A stretch of 11,781 nt of DNA from Candidatus Aminicenantota bacterium (GTDB taxonomy: Bacteria; Acidobacteriota; Aminicenantia; Aminicenantales; Saccharicenantaceae): contig JALHVH010000075.1 in NCBI GenBank assembly GCA_022867105.1, forward strand, positions 1 to 11,781. The letters are read 5' to 3'. Below the pieces are notes generated by a model that was not told the DNA's origin, did not search any database, and worked only from the letters and a program-made list of their open reading frames with translations. The position numbers and the translations under genes were made by a program. This document shows, one piece after another, positions 6,828 to 11,781 of the stretch (the stretch's first letter is position 1; each line of letters starts with the position of its first letter).

Positions 6828-8840
6828 ATGAAAAAACTCATTTCATGCCTGGCCTTAGGCGCGGTCCTTTGCGGGGGGATCGCCTGCCATGACCGCTCGG
6901 TGGGGACAGAACTCCCCGCAACGTTCATCTGGGGGAAGGACCAACATCTGATCGATCCAGCCTCGGGCCGGATGAACATCTGGGGAGGGTTCGAACTCAA
7001 GGACGGATATTTTCTCGCCGATAAGAACATCGCCCGCTTCATTCTGTGGCGGAAGAAAGGTTCTTCCGCCCGCCTCAACATCCAATACGCCCTCCAGGGG
7101 TCCCCCTGCGCCTTCTCCGTCAATAGGAAAAAGGAGGGGACCCTCCACCCTTCCCTGCAGAACACGAACGCCAGGTTCAACGTCAAGCTGAATGAGGGTT
7201 TCAATTTCCTGGAGTTCGACAAAACCACGAACGCTGTCCTGAAGATCGCCTCCATACAAACCCAACAAAGCAGGGACGCCTGGACCGCCCGCCGACTTCA
7301 ACAGGGGGAAACACTGGCTTTCTTTGTCGACAAGGGGGCCGGCCGTATTGAATTCCGGGGCAAAGGTCGTTTGAAGATCACAGAAGTGCACTTTCAGGAC
7401 GCCAACCCGTCCTCCCGCGTCTTGGCGCGCAAGGCGGGCTTCTTGTCCGGGAGAACCCTGCACGCGTTCTCGTTCGACCAGACCGGATACCTGACCGCGG
7501 CCGTCGAATCCGGAAGCTTCGATGTCACGGGATATTCGTTCTCGCCCCGGACCCTCGAGCGGCCGCCCACGGCAAAAGCCGCCCTTCCCAAGGACCCCGA
7601 CATCTTCATCTTCCTGATGGACGCCTGCCAGGCAAAGCACTTGGGAACATACGGATACTCACGCCCCACATCACCCAACATCGACCGGTTCGCGCAGGAC
7701 GCGGTCGTTTTTGAGAACGCTTACGCCAACGCGTCGTTCACCCGTTCCAGCGTCGCCACCCTATTCACCGGCCTCTATCCCGAGACACACAAGGTGCGCA
7801 TCCTTAGGAACAAACTCCCCAAAGACCTGCTGACTCTGCCCATGTATCTGAAGGACAAGGGATACCGGACCTCCCTTTTCACCTCGACCGGGAACGTGTC
7901 CTTATCCACGGGCTTCGCCCGCGGGATCGACGATTATCTTCCTTTCATCGGAGAATGGCGCCACGGCCATGAAAAGGCCATCCCTCCCGAGTTCCGCTCC
8001 TGGCTCTCCCGTCCTGGGCCGCTGTTCAGTTATGTCCATTACATGGAACCCCACCTTCCCATCAGCCCCCCGCCCCCTTACCTGGACATGTTCACGAACC
8101 CGGGGAGTGGCGCCTCCGCCCCGCGAGTGATCGAGGATTCCCAGAAACTCGGCCACTTGAAGCATCCGTTGGCGGCTGGGGACATCAAAACGGTCGTCGA
8201 CAATTACGACTCGGCGATCGCCTATGTCGACGGCGAGATAGGAAAGCTCTTGCAGTCGCTTCGGGAAAAGGGCCTGTATGAGAACAGCCTGATCGTCATC
8301 CTCTCGGACCACGGAGAATCGCTTTACGAGCGGGGGTATTGGGGACACGGCAACATCGTGTTCGAAGAGACCGCCCATGTGCCCCTTCTCGTCAAGTTCC
8401 CCGCCGCCATGAATCTGAAGGGCCGGGCTAGGACCGTCGTGGAACTGGCCGACGTGTTTCCCACCGTCCTGGATATGTTCGGGCAGAGGATCGCCCTGGA
8501 CGGGAAGAGCCTGCTGGATGCGGTGAATTCAACGAGTGGGGACGACCATCTCGCCGTCTGCTGCTCGTTCAACGTCGCGGCGGATTTCGGTCTGCGCTGG
8601 CGACAGTGGTATGATATCATCGAAACGGATACGGGACGGGAAACCCTTTATCGCGAAGCGAGGCCGTTTTTCCTCGAAACCTCGGAACCCGAAGAAAGCG
8701 TCCGGACACTCCTCAAGGCCCGCTTCCTGGAATGGCTGAAACGATTCAGCGAGATCGACCAGCAGCCTGTCCGGATCGACTTCAACAGCCTTCCCAAAAA
8801 CGAGATCGAGAACCTGCGGTCTTTAGGTTATCTGGATTAA
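6828..8840 (+). CDS. Putative lipoprotein with sulfatase-like (alkaline phosphatase superfamily) hydrolase domain
   Basis: A 670-residue protein. Residues 1-19 are a signal sequence followed by GGIAC, so Cys20 is a plausible lipidation site, although Gly at -3 is not ideal. Residues about 21-245 have no family I recognise; they look strand-rich, with aromatic-rich stretches (FIWGKDQHL, NIWGGFEL). From about 257 a sulfatase fold begins: DIFIFLMDACQAKHLGTYGY, with metal ligand Asp265, then SPNIDRFAQDAVVFENAYA. At the catalytic loop the usual C/S-x-P-x-R is replaced by T305-R-S-S-V followed by ATLFTG, so Thr305 aligns with the nucleophile. ILSDHGE supplies Asp494-His495. This residue set resembles phosphoethanolamine or phosphoglycerol transferases and related phosphohydrolases more than formylglycine sulfatases. 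The substrate cannot be inferred. The tail LRSLGYLD is seen in many bacterial sulfatase-like proteins. It has its own promoter and no Shine-Dalgarno. Confidence 0.85.
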   Translation: MKKLISCLALGAVLCGGIACHDRSVGTELPATFIWGKDQHLIDPASGRMNIWGGFELKDGYFLADKNIARFILWRKKGSSARLNIQYALQGSPCAFSVNRKKEGTLHPSLQNTNARFNVKLNEGFNFLEFDKTTNAVLKIASIQTQQSRDAWTARRLQQGETLAFFVDKGAGRIEFRGKGRLKITEVHFQDANPSSRVLARKAGFLSGRTLHAFSFDQTGYLTAAVESGSFDVTGYSFSPRTLERPPTAKAALPKDPDIFIFLMDACQAKHLGTYGYSRPTSPNIDRFAQDAVVFENAYANASFTRSSVATLFTGLYPETHKVRILRNKLPKDLLTLPMYLKDKGYRTSLFTSTGNVSLSTGFARGIDDYLPFIGEWRHGHEKAIPPEFRSWLSRPGPLFSYVHYMEPHLPISPPPPYLDMFTNPGSGASAPRVIEDSQKLGHLKHPLAAGDIKTVVDNYDSAIAYVDGEIGKLLQSLREKGLYENSLIVILSDHGESLYERGYWGHGNIVFEETAHVPLLVKFPAAMNLKGRARTVVELADVFPTVLDMFGQRIALDGKSLLDAVNSTSGDDHLAVCCSFNVAADFGLRWRQWYDIIETDTGRETLYREARPFFLETSEPEESVRTLLKARFLEWLKRFSEIDQQPVRIDFNSLPKNEIENLRSLGYLD

Positions 8841-8843
8841 GTA

Positions 8844-8870
8844 GGATTCCGGGGATAGGAACGGAATTCC
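8844..8870 (+). other. Imperfect stem-loop after the sulfatase-like gene
   Basis: GGATTCCG (8844-8851) can pair with CGGAATTCC (8862-8870) with one bulged base and a 10-base loop, just after the stop codon at 8838-8840. No T-tract follows, so it is not a standard intrinsic terminator. It could be a weak terminator, a transcript-end stabiliser or chance. Confidence 0.25.
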
Positions 8871-8903
8871 CTGATGTTGGATTCTGCTCCATGACTTTTG
8901 CGG

Positions 8904-8909
8904 TATAAT
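8904..8909 (+). promoter_or_regulatory. Predicted -10 box of the S46 peptidase gene
   Basis: A perfect TATAAT lies in the 101-base gap before the peptidase gene. The best -35 at near-normal spacing is TTCTGC (8882-8887, 16-base spacer), which is weak. Transcription from about 8916 would leave a 26-base leader containing AAAGGAG (8926-8932), a good Shine-Dalgarno 9 bases before the ATG. Confidence 0.45.
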
Positions 8910-8941
8910 AGAACTCTCTGGACAGAAAGGAGAGAAGAAAC

Positions 8942-11023
8942 ATGAAAAGAACCAGATCCGCTTCCATATTTTCCGTCCTAACCCTGCTCATCGGGCTCAT
9001 CGTCCCGCTCCGTGCGGACGAGGGCATGTGGCTGTTCAACATGCCGCCCAAGGAGCTCATCCAAAAAAAGCATGGCTTCGCGCTGACGCCCGAGTGGATC
9101 TCTCATATCCAGCTCTCTTCGGTCCGGTTCGGCGGCGCGTCCGGATCGTTCGTCTCCCCTGACGGCCTCGTCCTAACCAACCATCATGTCGGCCAGGGGG
9201 CCATCCAGAACCTGTCCACCAAGGAGCACGACCTGATGAAAACCGGGTTCTATGCACGGACTCAGGGCGAAGAATTGAAGTGCCCGGGCATGGAACTCTG
9301 GGTCCTCCAGGACATCGAGGACGTGACGGCGGCGGTGACCGGCGCTCGAAGGCCCGGGATGAGCGCTTCCGAAGCGGCCGAGGCCAGGGGCAAGTCCATC
9401 GCGGCCATCGAGAAGGAAGGCGCTGAAAAGACGGGCCTCAAGTGCCAGGTCGTCACCCTTTACTCGGGCGGCATGTACCACCTTTACCGGTACAAGTCCT
9501 ACATCGATGTCCGGCTCGTCTTCGCTCCCGAATACCTGATGGCCTTTTTCGGCGGCGACCCCGACAACTTCACATATCCCCGCTACGACCTCGACGTCTC
9601 CATTTTCCGGATCTATGAGAACGGTCAGCCCTTGAAGACCCCTAATTACCTCAAGTGGGCGGCCAGGGGCGTCAAGGAAGGGGACCTCGTCTTCTGCTCG
9701 GGGAACCCCGGTTCGACGGGCCGCCTCCTGACGTCCGCCCAGCTCGAGTTCTTGAGGGACGTCAGCTACCCCTTCGCCATGGCCAATTTCAAGCGGCGCC
9801 AGGCCCTCATGCATGAATACAGCAAGATGGGCCCGGAAGAGGCCCGCGTCGCCCTGCGCAACCTTTTCGGCATCGAGAACAGCCTCAAGGCCATCACCGG
9901 CTACCAATCGGGCCTGCTCGACATGAAACTCATGGAAAAGAAGGCCCGGGAAGAGCAAGCGCTTCGCGAGGCCGTCCGGAGGAACGCCGACCTCGAGAAG
10001 GAATACGGCAAGGCCTGGGACGAGCTCGCCGCGGCCCAGAAGACGTACGCCTTCTTCTTCAAGGAATACACCTTCTTCGAGAGGGCCAACGGTTTCTATA
10101 CGACCTACTTCAACACCGCCCGGACCATCGTCCGGCTGGCCATGGAAAAGTCCAAGCCGAACGACCAGCGGCTCCGCGAGTTCCGCGATTCCAACCTGCC
10201 CTCCTTGGAACGCGGCCTTTTCTCCCCCTCCCCCATCTCTGACGAATTTGAGACTCTGAAGCTCGCTGATTCGTTGGCCCAGCTCAAGGAAGAGCTCGGG
10301 ACGACCCAGGAGGTCCGCTGGCTTCTCGGGGACCGGGACCCCGCCGAAGTGGCCAAGGAACTCGTCTCCGGCACCAGGCTCAAGGACCTCGACCTCCGGA
10401 AGAAGCTCACGGAGGGCGGGCTCGACGCCGTCTACCGTTCGGTGGACCCCATGATCAAGCTGGCCCTGCTCGTCGACCCCAAGTCCCGCGGCCTGAGGGT
10501 CCGGTTCGAGAAAGAGGTCGAGGCCGTCGAGACGACGTACGGCGCTCTCATCGCGAAGGCGATTTTCCTGCTCAAAGGAACGTCCATCCCGCCCGACGCT
10601 ACGTCGACGCTCCGGCTGAGCTTCGGCGTCGTCAAGGGCTACGTGGAGAACGAGAAGAAGGTCCCCTACCAAACGACCTTGGCAGGGCTCTACGAGAGGT
10701 CGAAAAAGGCCGGGAACAAGCCGCCTTACGAACTGCCGCCGGGCTTTGTCGAGAAAAAGGGCGTCCTCAACCTGGCGACACCCATCAATTACGTCGCTAC
10801 CTGCGATTCGATCGGCGGGAACTCCGGCTCCCCGGTCGTCAACCGTAAGGCTGAGTTTACGGGCGTCCTCTTCGACGGGAACATCCAGTCCCTTCCGACC
10901 CGTTTCGTCTATGAGGAGGAGATCTCCCGGTCGGTCATGGTCCACGCCTCGGCCATCATCGAGGCCCTGATCAAGGTCTACGGCGCCAAGCCGCTGGTCG
11001 ATGAAATCATGGGAAAGCTCTGA
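8942..11023 (+). CDS. Secreted S46-family dipeptidyl-peptidase (DPP7-like)
   Basis: A 693-residue protein, close to the usual length of S46 peptidases, which remove dipeptides from peptide N-termini in the periplasm. Residues 1-25 form a signal peptide ending LRA, followed by DEGMWLFNMPP, the typical start of mature S46 enzymes. The chymotrypsin-like triad is visible: His82 in LVLTNHHVG, Asp218 in DPDNFTYPRYDLDVS, and Ser628 in GGNSGSPVVN. The residue 18 positions after the catalytic Ser is Gly646 (FDGN). In S46 enzymes, Gly at this site marks DPP7-type preference for hydrophobic P1 residues, whereas Arg or Ser marks DPP11-type Asp/Glu preference. A helical insert of charged residues lies in the middle (about 295-430), as expected for the helical cap. 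The ATG at 8942 is fixed by AAAGGAG 9 bases upstream. It likely feeds amino-acid uptake; no transporter gene is adjacent. Confidence 0.94.
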   Translation: MKRTRSASIFSVLTLLIGLIVPLRADEGMWLFNMPPKELIQKKHGFALTPEWISHIQLSSVRFGGASGSFVSPDGLVLTNHHVGQGAIQNLSTKEHDLMKTGFYARTQGEELKCPGMELWVLQDIEDVTAAVTGARRPGMSASEAAEARGKSIAAIEKEGAEKTGLKCQVVTLYSGGMYHLYRYKSYIDVRLVFAPEYLMAFFGGDPDNFTYPRYDLDVSIFRIYENGQPLKTPNYLKWAARGVKEGDLVFCSGNPGSTGRLLTSAQLEFLRDVSYPFAMANFKRRQALMHEYSKMGPEEARVALRNLFGIENSLKAITGYQSGLLDMKLMEKKAREEQALREAVRRNADLEKEYGKAWDELAAAQKTYAFFFKEYTFFERANGFYTTYFNTARTIVRLAMEKSKPNDQRLREFRDSNLPSLERGLFSPSPISDEFETLKLADSLAQLKEELGTTQEVRWLLGDRDPAEVAKELVSGTRLKDLDLRKKLTEGGLDAVYRSVDPMIKLALLVDPKSRGLRVRFEKEVEAVETTYGALIAKAIFLLKGTSIPPDATSTLRLSFGVVKGYVENEKKVPYQTTLAGLYERSKKAGNKPPYELPPGFVEKKGVLNLATPINYVATCDSIGGNSGSPVVNRKAEFTGVLFDGNIQSLPTRFVYEEEISRSVMVHASAIIEALIKVYGAKPLVDEIMGKL

Positions 11024-11050
11024 GGCTTCAAATTGACAATTTGGAGGCTT
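11022..11050. repeat. Palindrome flanked by direct repeats over the secA promoter
   Basis: CAAATT (11029-11034) and AATTTG (11038-11043) form a perfect 6-bp inverted repeat around GAC. It is flanked on both sides by the direct repeat GAGGCTT (11022-11028 and 11044-11050). The first copy overlaps the peptidase stop codon, and the palindrome contains the TTGACA -35 box. It looks like an operator but could be chance. Confidence 0.35.
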
Positions 11051-11061
11051 TCTGATAAAAA
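11033..11061 (+). promoter_or_regulatory. Predicted secA promoter
   Basis: A perfect -35 TTGACA (11033-11038) is followed after 17 bases by TAAAAA (11056-11061), preceded by an extended -10 TG at 11053-11054. The -10 matches only 4 of 6 consensus bases. The predicted start, near 11068, falls at the secA ATG (11069). Confidence 0.5.
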
Positions 11062-11068
11062 ATAGGAA

Positions 11069-11781
11069 ATGCTTAAGTGGTTCATTCAAAAATTCATCGG
11101 GACGAAGAATGACCGCGACCTGAAAAAGGTCCGACCCCTCGTTTCCGCCGTCAACGAGATCGAATCCCGCATTAAAGCCCTGACCGACGCCGAGCTCGGG
11201 GCCAAGACCGCCGAATTCAAGGAAAAACTCTCCCAAGGCGCCGGGCTCGACGACATCCTCGTCGAGGCCTTCGCCTGCGTCCGGGAAGCCTCCCGCCGCA
11301 CCCTCAAGATGCGCCATTTCGACGTCCAGATCCTGGGCGGCGTCATCCTCCACCAGGGCCGGATCACCGAGATGAAGACGGGTGAAGGAAAAACCCTGGT
11401 CGCCACTCTCGCCGCCTACCTCAACGCCCTGACGGGCCTCGGGGTCCATATCGTCACCGTCAACGATTACCTGGCCAAGCGCGACACGGAGTGGATGGGG
11501 ACGATCTACCGGTTCCTCGGACTCAGCGTGGGAACCATCCTTCACGACATCTCCGACCAGGACCGTTACGACGCCTACCGCTGCGATATCACCTACGGCA
11601 CGAACAACGAGTTCGGTTTCGACTACCTGCGCGACAACATGAAGTTCCGTCTCTCCCAACTCGTCCAGCGCGAATTCCATTACGGTATCGTGGACGAGGT
11701 GGACAGCATCCTGATCGACGAGGCCCGGACGCCGCTCATCATCTCCGGGCCGACCGACGAATCCACGGCCCTCTACTACAA
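11069..11781 (+). CDS. secA: Preprotein translocase ATPase SecA, N-terminal part (cut by right edge)
   Basis: The first 237 codons of the motor that drives proteins through SecYEG. An amphipathic N-terminus (MLKWFIQKFIG) is followed by the DEAD motor domain: FDVQILGG with the Q-motif Gln87, Walker A MKTGEGKT (102-109), TVNDYLAKRD, TYGTNNEFGFDYLRDNM, and Walker B DEVD (209-212) followed by SILIDEARTPLIISG. The Gln87 and Asp209 positions are the same as in E. coli SecA, so the start is right. An in-frame TAG at 11063-11065 excludes an upstream start. The only Shine-Dalgarno-like GGAGG (11043-11047) is 21 bases away, too far to act normally, and it overlaps the promoter spacer. Translation from a leaderless or nearly leaderless message is likely. 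The C-terminus lies beyond the window. Confidence 0.98.
   Translation, partial: MLKWFIQKFIGTKNDRDLKKVRPLVSAVNEIESRIKALTDAELGAKTAEFKEKLSQGAGLDDILVEAFACVREASRRTLKMRHFDVQILGGVILHQGRITEMKTGEGKTLVATLAAYLNALTGLGVHIVTVNDYLAKRDTEWMGTIYRFLGLSVGTILHDISDQDRYDAYRCDITYGTNNEFGFDYLRDNMKFRLSQLVQREFHYGIVDEVDSILIDEARTPLIISGPTDESTALYY

Noticed and set aside
9173..11680. An 835-codon open frame on the minus strand spanning the S46 peptidase and the start of secA
   Set aside because: Its codons lie exactly opposite the sense codons of both genes, so it stays open only because TTA, CTA and TCA codons are avoided in GC-rich genes. It ends at the one CTA codon (Leu78 of the peptidase), and its product resembles no protein family I know. 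Both sense genes have intact, conserved motifs.

Overview
The window is GC-rich, densely packed chromosomal DNA from a bacterium with a Gram-negative type envelope. The evidence for the envelope is a CsgG-like exported protein, a periplasmic-type S46 dipeptidyl-peptidase and a putative lipoprotein. The mix of an S46 peptidase, a large sulfatase-like lipoprotein ending in a 'LRSLGYL' tail, FeoAB and GC-rich codon use would fit Acidobacteriota or Aminicenantota-like lineages. That placement is an inference from gene content, not something the sequence proves. I see no mobile element, CRISPR array, tRNA or rRNA.

Layout from left to right. (1) Positions 1-569, minus: the first 189 codons of a CsgG/HfaB-family secreted protein, running off the left edge. 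(2) Positions 570-678: a divergent promoter region. (3) Positions 679-4480, plus: uvrB and uvrC, two of the three UvrABC excision-repair components, 34 bases apart and probably one transcript. (4) Positions 4492-6667, minus: feoA and feoB, overlapping by 14 bases, for ferrous iron uptake. This pair converges on uvrC with an 11-base gap and no visible terminator. (5) Positions 6668-6827: an AT-rich divergent control region with a perfect 7-bp inverted repeat near the feo promoter and a strong sigma70-like promoter in the other direction. (6) Positions 6828-8840, plus: a putative lipoprotein with a C-terminal alkaline-phosphatase-superfamily (sulfatase-like) domain in which Thr replaces the usual sulfatase Cys/Ser. 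(7) Positions 8942-11023, plus: a secreted S46 dipeptidyl-peptidase with its catalytic triad intact. (8) From 11069, plus: the first 237 codons of secA, cut by the right edge.

The genes are mostly independent housekeeping and envelope functions: DNA repair, iron import, periplasmic hydrolysis and protein export. They do not form one pathway. I found no convincing novel multi-gene system. The most interesting signals are regulatory. uvrB and secA appear to be transcribed as leaderless or nearly leaderless mRNAs, while neighbouring genes carry clear Shine-Dalgarno sites. Several promoters share a TGCTAT extended -10 element. Two operator-like inverted repeats lie on the feo and secA promoters.
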